From assembly GCA_036843405.1 (NCBI GenBank), contig DAITSJ010000003.1:1-64000 (forward strand): 64,000 nt of DNA, written 5' to 3'. Under the pieces are notes generated by a model that had not been told where the DNA came from, ran no database searches, and saw nothing but the letters and a program-made list of their open reading frames with translations. Below, piece after piece: positions 50,672 to 59,367 of the stretch. Numbering within the stretch: the first letter of the stretch is position 1; the number at the start of each line of letters is the position of its first letter. The stretch comes from DGNJ01 sp002388905 (GTDB lineage: Bacteria; Pseudomonadota; Gammaproteobacteria; Pseudomonadales; Porticoccaceae). A program made the position numbers and the translations under genes.

Positions 50672-51607
50672 ATGGCTGTGGCAGAAAAAGACGACGCCTT
50701 TGCCAACGTCAATCTCAAGGCCTATGTGCTGCTTGTCGGGACAACCCTTTGCTGGGGCGGCAATGCGGTATTGAGCCGGATGGCAGTTGGTGAAATTTCC
50801 CCCATGCTGTTGGTGACCTTGCGGTGGGCCGGGGCATTGCTGTTGATGTTGGTGTTTGCCGGAAACGCCATCCGGCGGGACTGGTGCGTACTGCGCCGCC
50901 ACGTGCCGTACCTGGCGATAATGGGCATTCTCGGCTTCACGGCGTTCAACAGTATTTTCTACGTGGCGGCCCATGGTACGACAGCAGTAAATATCGGCAT
51001 TATCCAGGGCGCGATTCCCGTTTTCGTACTGCTTGGCGCATTCCTGGCGGACAGGACGCCGGTGGCGCTGCTGCAGGCCGCAGGTGTTGCCCTCACGCTG
51101 GCGGGAATTGTTATCGTCGCCACCCGGGGCTCGCCCTGGCATTTGCTGGCGCTGGCTGTCAATTGGGGCGACGCGCTTATGGTCGTGGCGGCCTCCGTCT
51201 ATGCGATTTATGCGGTCGGCTTGCGCCGTCGACCGGCGGTCTCGTCGCTGGGACTATTTACGGCGCTGGCCGGCATCGCTTTCGTCGCTTCCCTGCCATT
51301 GTCCGCCGCCGAGTGGGTTACAGGCCGGGCCCAATGGCCGACCGCCACGGGGTGGTGGGTTGTGGCACTGGTAACGGTATTCCCCTCCTTTCTCGCCCAG
51401 ATATTTTTTCTGCAGGGCGTGGCGCTGATCGGGCCGGGGAGGGCCGGTGTCTTTATCAACCTGGTACCGTTGTTTGCGTCGGTGATGGCGGTGGTCGTAC
51501 TCGGGGAGCCTTTTGCCCTTTACCACGCCCTGGCCCTGGCGCTGGTCCTGGCCGGGATTGCACTGTCGGAGCGGCATAGCCCCAAGGTGGAGAAGCGGAA
51601 ATCATGA
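50672..51607 (+). CDS. DMT-superfamily (EamA) transporter
   Basis: 311 residues with about ten hydrophobic helices in two EamA repeats (AYVLLVGTTLCWGGNAVLSRMAVGEISPMLLVTLRWAGALLLM... and WGDALMVVAASVYAIYAVGLRR...). Such proteins export metabolites or amino acids; the substrate cannot be told from sequence. It is translationally coupled (ATGA overlap) to the following exported protein. Confidence 0.9.
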   Translation: MAVAEKDDAFANVNLKAYVLLVGTTLCWGGNAVLSRMAVGEISPMLLVTLRWAGALLLMLVFAGNAIRRDWCVLRRHVPYLAIMGILGFTAFNSIFYVAAHGTTAVNIGIIQGAIPVFVLLGAFLADRTPVALLQAAGVALTLAGIVIVATRGSPWHLLALAVNWGDALMVVAASVYAIYAVGLRRRPAVSSLGLFTALAGIAFVASLPLSAAEWVTGRAQWPTATGWWVVALVTVFPSFLAQIFFLQGVALIGPGRAGVFINLVPLFASVMAVVVLGEPFALYHALALALVLAGIALSERHSPKVEKRKS

Positions 51608-52368
51608 AGCGTCTGTTGTCATTGACAGCCCTGGCCTTGTTGGCTTCGCTCTGCCGCGCGGAAAATTTCTGTTTTGCCACGGCGGAGACCTACTATGAAC
51701 AGATTTATTGCGAACTGGTGGCACGGGGGGTGGGCGGCAGCCTGCCACCGCTGTACGAATTCCGTAACAATCCGCCATTGTCCCAGGCGCTACTCCTGAA
51801 ACGACCCGCGCGGCGGATCGGGGTGGACCTGGCAATGCCGGAAGACTTGGCGCCCGGTGCTGCAAGTCCGGCGCCGGAAGCGGAGGATGTTATTGGCGAC
51901 CGGTTGCAATGTCAGCTACAGGGTAAGGAAATTCGGTGTGGTGAGCGGCGCTACCGGTTGATCGGCAACCGGCAGAATCATGCCCTGGCCGAGGGGGCGC
52001 TGGGGCCCGGGAACCGTTTGGGGCTGGATGACTTTGACGGGTCCCTGAGCGACAACGCGGCAGTGAACCGGTACCTCTCAAGAAACTACCGCCGTTACCT
52101 TGCCAAGATGCATGAAATCGGGCTGGCGGGGTCGACCATGTCCTTCGACAAGTTCGCCTATCTGTTTCTCGATGTGGAGCGGCGGAATGCCAGTTTTGCC
52201 CGGCGAGCCGAAACCATGTTCACCTACCTGAAGCGTGACAAAAGAGGCATGCCCGTTAATGAAGCGGTGACCTTGCCGGACCTGACCATTGAAGACTGTG
52301 ATCGGGTCGATGAGGATATGCTTGCCTGCCGGAAAAACGCGCGCAATTACCTGTATCTTTCGCCATGA
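51604..52368 (+). CDS. Uncharacterised exported protein
   Basis: 254 residues, not recognised. A signal peptide (MKRLLSLTALALLASLCRA) is followed by a domain with cysteines in NFCFATAETYYEQIYCEL, LQCQLQGKEIRCGERRYRL and IEDCDRVDEDMLACRKNARNYLYLSP. This gives about six cysteines in pairs, consistent with a disulfide-bonded periplasmic protein. The middle segment is proline/alanine-rich. It overlaps both neighbours by 4 bp and so belongs to an operon with the DMT transporter and a lipoprotein gene. Confidence 0.8.
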   Translation: MKRLLSLTALALLASLCRAENFCFATAETYYEQIYCELVARGVGGSLPPLYEFRNNPPLSQALLLKRPARRIGVDLAMPEDLAPGAASPAPEAEDVIGDRLQCQLQGKEIRCGERRYRLIGNRQNHALAEGALGPGNRLGLDDFDGSLSDNAAVNRYLSRNYRRYLAKMHEIGLAGSTMSFDKFAYLFLDVERRNASFARRAETMFTYLKRDKRGMPVNEAVTLPDLTIEDCDRVDEDMLACRKNARNYLYLSP

Positions 52369-52796
52369 TGGCTCGATTTGCCGGCGCGGCGCTCGGCCTG
52401 GCCTTGATTCTTTCCGCCGCTTGTCAGCCGCCGCCACCGGAGCAAGCACTGCGCGACCGGATCGGACGCATGGTCACCGCTATCCGTGACCGGGATGCCG
52501 GCGCTGTCATGGACAACCTCTCCCAGGGTTTCGAAGCCCAGGGCGGCCTGCAACGGCGGGATGCGTACCGCTTCATGCTGGCTCATTTCCTGCGTCACGA
52601 CGGTGTTTATGTGGTTCTGTCCAACATGGAGATTGATATCCACCGCGATGATCCCGGCCGGGCCAGGGTTGCGGCCACGGCGGCCCTGGCCGGCACGGGC
52701 GGGACTGCGTCCGGGGAGGCGGGGATTTATCGCATCGAGTCCCGGTGGCGCATGATCGACGGCCGATGGCGGCTGCACCGCTTGCGGTGGCAATAG
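52365..52796 (+). CDS. Small predicted lipoprotein, NTF2-like
   Basis: 143 residues with a lipoprotein signal ending LSAAC (lipobox cysteine about residue 20), then a helix with RIGRMVTAIRDRDAGAVMDNLSQGFEAQG and a strand-rich region ending YRIESRWRMIDGRWRLHRLRW, the pattern of NTF2/SnoaL-like folds. Function unknown. Start is one of two adjacent ATGs (52365 or 52368). Third gene of the DMT operon; its end is convergent to hemH. Confidence 0.78.
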   Translation: MMARFAGAALGLALILSAACQPPPPEQALRDRIGRMVTAIRDRDAGAVMDNLSQGFEAQGGLQRRDAYRFMLAHFLRHDGVYVVLSNMEIDIHRDDPGRARVAATAALAGTGGTASGEAGIYRIESRWRMIDGRWRLHRLRWQ

Positions 52797-52800
52797 CCGG

Positions 52801-53883
52801 TCAGGCCCGGGCTCCCCGGGATGTCGCCCGCGCCCATCGCTCCTCCAGGTCCGTCTCACCGAAGTCCCATCCCGCCAGGTTCGTTGTCACCAGTTGCGCC
52901 AGGGCATCGATATGGTGCGGTTGCGCGTTGAGGGCGGGAATATAGTGATAGCTCTCGCCGCCGGCGCCGAGAAAGTAGTCCCGGTTTTCCACGGCGATTT
53001 CCTCCAGGGTCTCAAGGCAGTCCGCGGAGAAACCGGGGCAAAAAACATGCACTGACCGAATACCGTCGGGTGGCAGGGACTTCAGGGTCTCGTCCGTGTA
53101 TGGCTGCAGCCAGGGCTCCCGGCCAAAGCGTGACTGGTAGGTGGTGAGAAACTCTCCCTCCCCGAGTCCCAGTTCGGTGGCGAGCAGGCGGGATGTCTTT
53201 TCGCAGTGACAATAATAGGGGTCGCCCGCGTGCAGGTAGCGCTGCGGTACGCCATGGTAGGAAAACAGGATCAGGTCCGGTTTGCCGTGTTCCTTCCAGT
53301 AATTCTGGATCTGAACCGCGCAGGCGCGAATATAGGGCGGAAAGTCCTGGTAGCCGGTGACAAATCGCAGTTCCGGCAGCCAGCGCCTTTGCATGAAATC
53401 CCCCGCCAGTGCATCGAAGGTGGAGCCGGTGGTGGATGCGGAATATTGAGGATAAAGGGGTAACACCAGAAGCTTGCGGGCGCCTTCTTCAAGCAGGTGA
53501 TTGATACCGCTGTCGATGGAAGGCTCTCCGTAGCGCATGGCAAAACGTACCAGAATATCGTTGCCCAGTTGCTCGGCGAGCCGTTCCGCCAGGGCCTCCT
53601 CCTGGTCCTGGGTGTGCAGTAGCAGGGGGGAGCCCCGGTCGGTCCAGACGCTTCGATAGGCTTTTGCCGAGCGCGCGGGACGGATGCGGAGAATGATGCC
53701 GTTGAGGATGAACCACCATAATGCGCGAGGCGCCTCCACCACCCGGGGATCACTGAGAAACTGCCGAAGATAGCGGCGGAGCGCGCCGGTGGTGGGCGCG
53801 GCGGGCGTGCCCAGATTGGTGATCAGAACGCCAATCTTGTCTTCCTGTTCATGGCTGAACGATGGCGAACCTTTATACTTCAT
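52801..53883 (-). CDS. hemH: Ferrochelatase
   Basis: Inserts Fe(II) into protoporphyrin IX, the last step of haem synthesis. The 360-residue protein has VLITNLGTP, the catalytic histidine in ILFSYHGVPQRY, and VFCPGFSADCLETLEEI with the conserved glutamates. Confidence 0.96.
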   Translation of the reverse strand: MKYKGSPSFSHEQEDKIGVLITNLGTPAAPTTGALRRYLRQFLSDPRVVEAPRALWWFILNGIILRIRPARSAKAYRSVWTDRGSPLLLHTQDQEEALAERLAEQLGNDILVRFAMRYGEPSIDSGINHLLEEGARKLLVLPLYPQYSASTTGSTFDALAGDFMQRRWLPELRFVTGYQDFPPYIRACAVQIQNYWKEHGKPDLILFSYHGVPQRYLHAGDPYYCHCEKTSRLLATELGLGEGEFLTTYQSRFGREPWLQPYTDETLKSLPPDGIRSVHVFCPGFSADCLETLEEIAVENRDYFLGAGGESYHYIPALNAQPHHIDALAQLVTTNLAGWDFGETDLEERWARATSRGARA

Positions 53884-53998
53884 ATCTTGTATACGCTCCG
53901 GAAGGGTTGGCGGCGGTGGCCCTGTATTTTACCGGTTCCCCTTGATCCTGAAAGATGGCAGCGATTACCGGTGGGCGCTGTCCGACTGCCGGTAGGTC

Positions 53999-54331
53999 TT
54001 ATTCTTCAATCCAGACTTTCCTGACCGGTTCGCCGAAATCATCGTAGAGGATTTTCTCTCGTGGACCCTTGCGGGGCCTGTTGCGGGGGCGGTGTTCCGG
54101 TTTTTTGCGACGCCGGGATTCGATGCTGGCAATGGCCTCGTCCACGGCTGTGCGCGAGGACTTGGGCGTCTCAAAAAGGGGCCGGTGGTAGGGGGTGTGT
54201 TCATCCCGGCCGCTCACGCCGGACGGCACTTTTTCGATCTCGCCGCCCTTGTCCACATAATCGGCCACCGCTTTCCGGAGTTCGGCCCGGAGTTGGTCCT
54301 TGGAGGGCGGTTTTCCTGGCGGATGGCTCAT
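53999..54331 (-). CDS. Small basic protein, faintly SutA-like
   Basis: 110 residues. A short helix (DQLRAELRKAVADYVDKGGEIEKVPSGVSG) is followed by a basic, probably disordered stretch (SRRRKKPEHRPRNRPRKGPREK) and the conserved-looking end VRKVWIEE. The helix-GG-E/K-I-x-x-V/I-P pattern recalls SutA, a small RNA-polymerase-associated regulator of Pseudomonas, but the similarity is short. Otherwise unrecognised. It is a single gene between hemH and the PHP gene. Confidence 0.65.
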   Translation of the reverse strand: MSHPPGKPPSKDQLRAELRKAVADYVDKGGEIEKVPSGVSGRDEHTPYHRPLFETPKSSRTAVDEAIASIESRRRKKPEHRPRNRPRKGPREKILYDDFGEPVRKVWIEE

Positions 54332-54420
54332 TTGGACCTATTGCGACCCATGCTGTGTCGAGGACTTAACCATTCATTATTGCGGAAAAAAGCAAGGGGT
54401 ACAATTCAATCCCAGCGCAT

Positions 54421-55242
54421 TCAATCCCAGCGCGACCATACGGGCACCAGGTCGGCGGGCGGGGTGGAATAACTGCCCAGATCCGCCCAGGGACGCCCCG
54501 GACCATGGAAGTCCGACCCCCAGGAGGCAAGCAGGCGCCGGCTGCGACAGAGGCTGGCCAGATCGCGGGTGACATTGGGCAACTGGCGACCGGAAACCAC
54601 CTCCAGGCCCTCGCCACCGGCCGCCTGGAAGTCGTCGATCAGGGCGGTCAGGCGGGTTCGCGTGAGCTTGTATTTAGCCGGGTGGGCCAGGAGCGCTACA
54701 CCGCCGGCTTCCCGAATCCAGGTGATGATTTGCGCCAGGGGGCTCCAGCATTGCTTGATATCGCAGGGCTTGCCGGTGCCCAGGAATTTTTTGAAAGCTT
54801 CTCTTTCGTTGGCGACGAAACCGGAGGCAACCATGTGGCGGGCGAAGTGGGGCCGGCCCACCTGGTCGGAAGCGGAAAGGGCACGGGCTCCTTCGAGGGG
54901 GTCCTCAACGCCATAACCGGCAAGCTTTTCGGCGATGATTTGTGCCCGTTCCTCCCGAGCCCGGCTCTGCAGCCGTTCGGCCTCAGCCATGGCGTCGCTG
55001 CGGCTGTCCACATTCAAGCCCAGAATATGAACACCGATCTTGCCCCAGACAGTAGAGAATTCCACGCCCTCGACAAGGGTCAGCCGCCGGGGTGGCGGGG
55101 GCAGGCGGCGGTAGGCATCCAGCGTGTCGTGGTCGGTAATCGACAGGGCTTCCAGGCCCTTGTCTTCCGCGGCAGCCACCAGGGCCTGCGGTGACAGTTC
55201 GCCGTCGGAGGCCGTGCTGTGGCAGTGAAAATCGCATCGCAT
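54421..55242 (-). CDS. rnm: PHP-domain phosphoesterase, RNase AM (YciV/TrpH) type
   Basis: 273 residues beginning MRCDFHCHSTASDGELSP. The metal-binding motifs HCH (6-8), SITDHDTLDAY, LVEGVEFST, LLAHPAKY and GSDFHGPG make up the PHP active site. In E. coli this family trims 5' ends of rRNAs and hydrolyses 3',5'-nucleoside bisphosphate. The ATG at 55242 gives the family N-terminus; the open frame runs further upstream without support. Divergent from the SprT-like gene. Confidence 0.9.
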   Translation of the reverse strand: MRCDFHCHSTASDGELSPQALVAAAEDKGLEALSITDHDTLDAYRRLPPPPRRLTLVEGVEFSTVWGKIGVHILGLNVDSRSDAMAEAERLQSRAREERAQIIAEKLAGYGVEDPLEGARALSASDQVGRPHFARHMVASGFVANEREAFKKFLGTGKPCDIKQCWSPLAQIITWIREAGGVALLAHPAKYKLTRTRLTALIDDFQAAGGEGLEVVSGRQLPNVTRDLASLCRSRRLLASWGSDFHGPGRPWADLGSYSTPPADLVPVWSRWD

Positions 55243-55290
55243 GGGCCCAGTGTAAAGGAACCCGGGTGTTTTCCAAGTTATAATAACCCG

Positions 55291-55806
55291 ATGAATCTTG
55301 TGAAACCCATCGATCCCGATCGCCAGGCGCGGGTGGTGGAAGCGGTCAATGGTTTCATCCGCGTGGGGGAATCCCACTACGGTCGGTCCTTTGCCGCCGT
55401 TCCCGTGCTCTTCGACCTCAAGGGCAAAACCTCGGGCATGTACCGGGTCCGCGGCCGCGAGCGGGTCATCCGCTTCAACCCCTGGATCTTTGCCAAGCAC
55501 TACCGGGAGAGCCTGGCGTCGACCGTTCCCCACGAAGTGGCCCACTACCTGACGGACCGCGTCTATGGCCTGCACCGGATTCGTCCCCATGGCCGGGAAT
55601 GGCGGGAATTAATGGCGGCTTTCGGTGCCGATGCCAGGGTCACGTCCGATTACTCCCTGGAGGGCATCCCCAGGCGCAACAGCCGCCGTTACGCCTACCG
55701 GTGCGAGTGTCGTTCCCACGAGCTTTCCGCCATCCGGCACAACCGGGTCCAGCGGGGCCAGGCTCAGTACCAGTGTCGTTATTGCGGGTCGAGGCTTTGG
55801 CGGTGA
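55291..55806 (+). CDS. SprT-like zinc metalloprotease family protein
   Basis: 171 residues with the zinc-protease motif HEVAH (81-85) in VPHEVAHYLTDR and a C-terminal zinc ribbon (YRCECRSHELS...YQCRYCGSRLW). SprT/Spartan-type domains cleave DNA-protein crosslinks in eukaryotes; the bacterial role is less clear. A perfect TATAAT (55279-55284) lies just 6 bp before the ATG, so the transcript may be nearly leaderless or start elsewhere. Confidence 0.87.
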   Translation: MNLVKPIDPDRQARVVEAVNGFIRVGESHYGRSFAAVPVLFDLKGKTSGMYRVRGRERVIRFNPWIFAKHYRESLASTVPHEVAHYLTDRVYGLHRIRPHGREWRELMAAFGADARVTSDYSLEGIPRRNSRRYAYRCECRSHELSAIRHNRVQRGQAQYQCRYCGSRLWR

Positions 55807-56078
55807 ACTGGTGCGTCTACATGATCGAAAGCAGCGACGGCAGCCTTTACACGGGTATCACGACCGATATTGCCAGGCGCTTTCGGGAGCACAGTCGCAG
55901 GAATGGCAATGGCGCTGGCCCGGGTGCCCGCTTTTTCCATGGCCGTCGCCCGGTGGCCGTGGTGTACCTGGAAAGAGGGCACGACCGTCGCAGTGCCTCG
56001 GTGCGGGAAGCGGCTATGAAAAAGCTGAGCCGTGATATGAAAAATCATTTAAAACAGAATTTTATAGAAATTTATTGA
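55803..56078 (+). CDS. GIY-YIG nuclease superfamily protein (UPF0213 type)
   Basis: 91 residues with VYMIESSDGSLYTGITTDIARRFREH (Y6, Y16-T-G18, R26) and the later catalytic-type glutamate in REAAMKKLSRDMKNHL. Stand-alone GIY-YIG domains of this size are common and uncharacterised; the E. coli homologue is YhbQ. The start GTG at 55803 overlaps the SprT-like stop. Confidence 0.88.
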   Translation: MNWCVYMIESSDGSLYTGITTDIARRFREHSRRNGNGAGPGARFFHGRRPVAVVYLERGHDRRSASVREAAMKKLSRDMKNHLKQNFIEIY

Positions 56079-56095
56079 AGTTATTTGGAGGTTTT

Positions 56096-56425
56096 GTGGC
56101 TGAGCAATCGCCGGCCGGTGAAGATCTGGAAACCCTCAAGGCGCGGATTCTTGCCGAAACCGCCAGGATTCCCTGGCGCGAGCTCCAACGCTTTTTTGCC
56201 GGCGGCCGGGCCATCAGCGTTTCCCCGGGCCTGGATCTGGTGGAGGTGGCCAGTGCCATGGCGCTGGATGACGGCGCTCGGGTGGAAAACTGGATGAGCG
56301 CCGGCAAGCTGGGTCAGGTGGCCGACAGCCGGGCCGCCGAGTGGTACGAGGCCAATGTCCTGATGTGGGCGGTGGTCCTGAAACCCTGGGTACTGGTTCA
56401 ACCCATTATGCGGGACGCTCTTTAA
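56096..56425 (+). CDS. DUF2288 protein
   Basis: 109 residues: helical N-terminus (LETLKARILAETARIPWRELQRFFAGGRAISV), then LDLVEVASAMALDDGARVENWMSAGKLGQV, then AEWYEANVLMWAVVLKPWVLVQP, the diagnostic end of DUF2288. Function unknown. The GTG at 56096 has GGAGG 4 bp upstream. A TTG at 56075 would add seven residues. Confidence 0.83.
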   Translation: MAEQSPAGEDLETLKARILAETARIPWRELQRFFAGGRAISVSPGLDLVEVASAMALDDGARVENWMSAGKLGQVADSRAAEWYEANVLMWAVVLKPWVLVQPIMRDAL

Positions 56426-56481
56426 GAGCCGGGTTCGCAGGCTAAATGAAAAGCGACCACGCCTCTCGGCGCAGCCGCTCT

Positions 56482-56520
56482 AAAGCCTCTTTGCAGGCTT
56501 TGTGGGGGGCTTAAAGCCCC
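56482..56520. terminator. Paired hairpins between the convergent DUF2288 and rmf genes
   Basis: AAAGCCT (56482-56488) with AGGCTTT (56495-56501) is followed by GGGGC (56506-56510) with GCCCC (56516-56520). No long T-run follows on either strand. The position between convergent genes fits bidirectional termination. Confidence 0.45.
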
Positions 56521-56538
56521 GTTAATCTTAAGGATAGA

Positions 56539-56745
56539 CTATAGTGCAGAAACTTTCTGCTGGCAGGCGTGCATATTGTATCCCTGCCAGTGATCTCGAC
56601 GCCCTTCGCTCCAGCCGCGCAGCCATTCCTGGCCCGTGGGTGAGTTTTCCTGATGGGGGCAATGACTCTTGGTTCTCATGTTGAAGCCGGCTTGATAGCC
56701 TTTGACATAGGCGCGGTGGGAGGGGTCACGTTTCTGTCTTTTCAT
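56539..56745 (-). CDS. rmf: Ribosome modulation factor
   Basis: 68-residue basic protein that dimerises ribosomes into inactive 100S particles in stationary phase. MKRQKRDPSHRAYVKGYQAG and RGWSEGRRDHWQGYNMH are the RMF signatures. GGAG lies about 9 bp upstream of the ATG. In E. coli the gene is induced by ppGpp. It is divergent from rlmKL, with a 240-bp intergenic space. Confidence 0.95.
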   Translation of the reverse strand: MKRQKRDPSHRAYVKGYQAGFNMRTKSHCPHQENSPTGQEWLRGWSEGRRDHWQGYNMHACQQKVSAL

Positions 56746-56985
56746 AGGGCAAAGCTCCTTTTTGTGTCTTATCGACCTGAATGGGTCGCAAGGGTTTGCT
56801 TTTCAGTGCCGGACTGAATGATTGCACGTAACGAAAGCGGAAGGTCCGCCCAGCGCAAGAACCGCGCAGTCATAAACAGCCGGATTTTCAGTTCACCAAA
56901 TCGGGCCGCGCCTGTCGAAGACTTTATTGGACTATCCCCGCCGGGTTTTAATTACCCCCTGTAATGAAAACGCCACGAGTTGCCC

Positions 56986-59190
56986 ATGTTTCCCAGAGAG
57001 TTCCATAGAGAGTCCCGCAGAGAGTTTCGCAGAGAATGGTTTATCAATTGCCCCCGTGGGCTGGAGTCCCTGCTGCTGGAGGAGCTGCAATCCCTGGGCG
57101 CGGAAGCCCTGCGGGAAACCGTGGCCGGCGTCTATGCCGGCGGCGACCTGGTCTTTGCGTATCGGGTCTGCCTGTGGTCCCGGCTCGCCAACCGGGTGCT
57201 CCTGCCCCTGGGCAAATTCGACGTGAGCGGCGCCGACGACCTCTACGCGGCCGTACACTCCGTTGACTGGCGGCACCATATCGACCCCGCCAATGCAATG
57301 GCGGTGGATTTCCATGGCCAGAGCGAGGCCATTCGCCACACCAAGTTCGGCGCCCAACGGGTCAAGGACGCCATTGTCGACAGGCTCCAGGCGGACTGTG
57401 GCGCGCGCCCGGACGTGGATCCGCGCCATGCCCTGGCCAGGGTCAACGCCCACCTGGCCAGGGGGCGGCTGGCGCTCAGCCTCGACCTGGCCGGTGGCAG
57501 CCTGCACCGGCGGGGGTACCGGGTCGCCATGGTGCCGGCGCCACTCAAGGAGAATCTCGCCGCGGCGCTGCTTGTCCGCGCCGGCTGGCCGGCCATCGCC
57601 GAGCGCGGCGGTGCCCTTATCGATCCTCTTTGCGGCAGCGGCACACTGTTGATCGAAGGTGCGATGATGGCCGCGGATATCGCCCCTGGCCTGCTCAGGC
57701 GCCGGTTCGGCTTCGAACAGTGGCCGCAACACGACCAGGGCCTGTGGGCTGGCTTGCGGGACGAGGCAGCCAGACGCCGTGAGCAGGGCCTGGCCCGGAA
57801 TCTGCCGGAGATCCGCGGCTACGACAAGGATACCCGCGCCGTGGAGGCGGCCGACGCCAATATCGCCGCCGCCGGCCTCGAGAAAGTGGTGCGGGTAAGC
57901 GCCAAACCCCTGACTGCACTGAAAAGACCGACTCACCGGGTAGTCGGGAAAGGTTTGCTGATCAGCAACCCCCCCTACGGCGAGCGCTGGGGCGACATGG
58001 AAGCACTCAGACCGCTTTACCGGGAACTGGGGGATATCGCCAGGCGCGAATTCCCCGGGTGGCTGCTGGCGGTCTTCACCGGCAACCCTGAGCTGGGCCA
58101 GGAATTGCGGCTGCGCAGCGACCGCAAATACAAATTGTTCAATGGCACCATTCCGGCGCAACTGCTGCTGTTTTCGCTGCGGGACGCTCCCCCCGCCGAA
58201 ACTGTGACCGATACCGGGCCCGCCCCGCTCAGCGAGGGGGCGGAGATGTTCGCCAACCGCCTGCGCAAAAACAGCCGGAAACTGCAATCCTGGCTGAAGC
58301 GCTCCGGCGTCACCTGCTATCGCCTGTACGACAACGACATGCCCGAATACGCGGTTGCCGTGGACATTTACGGGGAAGCCATCCATGTTCAGGAATACGC
58401 GCCGCCCGCGACAGTGGATGCGTCGGCCGCGCGCCGGCGCCTGTCCGAGATACGCCAGGCACTCCACCACCTGTATCCGGCATCCCGGGAGCGTATCGTC
58501 TTCAAGGAGAGGCGGCCCCAGAAGGGCGACGACCAGTACCGGCCCCTGGGCACGGCGTCTCCCGGGCACGGTTTCGTGGTGCGCGAGGGCGCGGCCCGGC
58601 TTGAAGTGAACCTGCGGGATTACCTGGACACCGGGTTGTTTCTGGACCACCGGCCGGTCCGCCAGATGCTGCACGACATGGCCCGGGGCAAACGCTTTCT
58701 CAACCTGTTCTGCTATACCGCCGCCGCCACCGTGCACGCGGCCCTGGGGGGAGCCGAAACCAGCCTGAGCCTGGATATGTCCAACACCTACCTGGAATGG
58801 GCCCGGCGCAATTTTGACCTCAACCGCCTGGACACCCGGCGCCACCGGCTTCTGCGCGCCGACTGCCTGGAATGGCTCGCCCAGGGGGAGGGGCAGGGGG
58901 AGTACGACCTGATTTTCCTGGACCCGCCCACCTTTTCCAATTCCCGGAAAATGGAAGGTGTGCTGGATATCCAGCGGGACCACCCGCGCCTGATCCGGGA
59001 TGCCATGGCCATGCTGGCGCCGGGCGGAACCCTGGTCTTCTCCAACAACTTCCGGCGCTTTCGGATGGACGACGGCATTACCGGGGATTTCCACGTCGAG
59101 GACATCACCGCCCGGACCATTCCCCCGGACTTCTCGCGCAACCCGAAAATCCACAACTGCTGGCTGATACGGGCATCCGGTTCCGGTTGA
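56986..59190 (+). CDS. rlmL: Bifunctional 23S rRNA methyltransferase RlmKL
   Basis: Methylates G2445 (N2, RlmL half) and G2069 (N7, RlmK half). The 734-residue protein has a THUMP domain (about 65-175), the first Rossmann domain with GSGTLLIEGAMMA and SNPPYGERW (about 327-335), and the second with FLDPPTFSNSRKM (about 643). The N-terminus is unusual: residues 3-18 come from four 12-bp repeats before the normal WFINCPRGLESLL. The first ATG is 56986; a TTG at 56980 is possible, and no in-frame start follows the repeats. Confidence 0.95.
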   Translation: MFPREFHRESRREFRREWFINCPRGLESLLLEELQSLGAEALRETVAGVYAGGDLVFAYRVCLWSRLANRVLLPLGKFDVSGADDLYAAVHSVDWRHHIDPANAMAVDFHGQSEAIRHTKFGAQRVKDAIVDRLQADCGARPDVDPRHALARVNAHLARGRLALSLDLAGGSLHRRGYRVAMVPAPLKENLAAALLVRAGWPAIAERGGALIDPLCGSGTLLIEGAMMAADIAPGLLRRRFGFEQWPQHDQGLWAGLRDEAARRREQGLARNLPEIRGYDKDTRAVEAADANIAAAGLEKVVRVSAKPLTALKRPTHRVVGKGLLISNPPYGERWGDMEALRPLYRELGDIARREFPGWLLAVFTGNPELGQELRLRSDRKYKLFNGTIPAQLLLFSLRDAPPAETVTDTGPAPLSEGAEMFANRLRKNSRKLQSWLKRSGVTCYRLYDNDMPEYAVAVDIYGEAIHVQEYAPPATVDASAARRRLSEIRQALHHLYPASRERIVFKERRPQKGDDQYRPLGTASPGHGFVVREGAARLEVNLRDYLDTGLFLDHRPVRQMLHDMARGKRFLNLFCYTAAATVHAALGGAETSLSLDMSNTYLEWARRNFDLNRLDTRRHRLLRADCLEWLAQGEGQGEYDLIFLDPPTFSNSRKMEGVLDIQRDHPRLIRDAMAMLAPGGTLVFSNNFRRFRMDDGITGDFHVEDITARTIPPDFSRNPKIHNCWLIRASGSG
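56992..57039 (+). repeat. Four tandem 12-bp repeats inside the start of rlmL
   Basis: CCCAGAGAGTTC, CATAGAGAGTCC, CGCAGAGAGTTT and CGCAGAGAATGG share the core AGAGA(G/A)T. They encode P/H/R-R-E-F/S/F/W units, so the array extends the protein in frame. Copy number could vary between strains without shifting the frame. Confidence 0.88.
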
Positions 59191-59213
59191 CCGGGGTTGT
59201 TACGCACCCCGGT
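59190..59213 (+). terminator. Likely terminator of rlmL
   Basis: ACCGGGGT (59190-59197) pairs with ACCCCGGT (59206-59213) across an 8-nt loop, then ATTTC. It begins in the stop codon of rlmL. Confidence 0.5.
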
Positions 59214-59367
59214 ATTTCAATGTCAAGACTATGCAGGGCCTTTTTGTCTGGCGGCTGGCATAGCTTCCAGCGAAACGAATATTTAGCCAGCGATTGCCGT
59301 TTCCTTGTTGAATTCATTCAAGCTTGAAGCTGATTTGCTGATCAGGGTAGCGGAACCTGCGAGGGAG

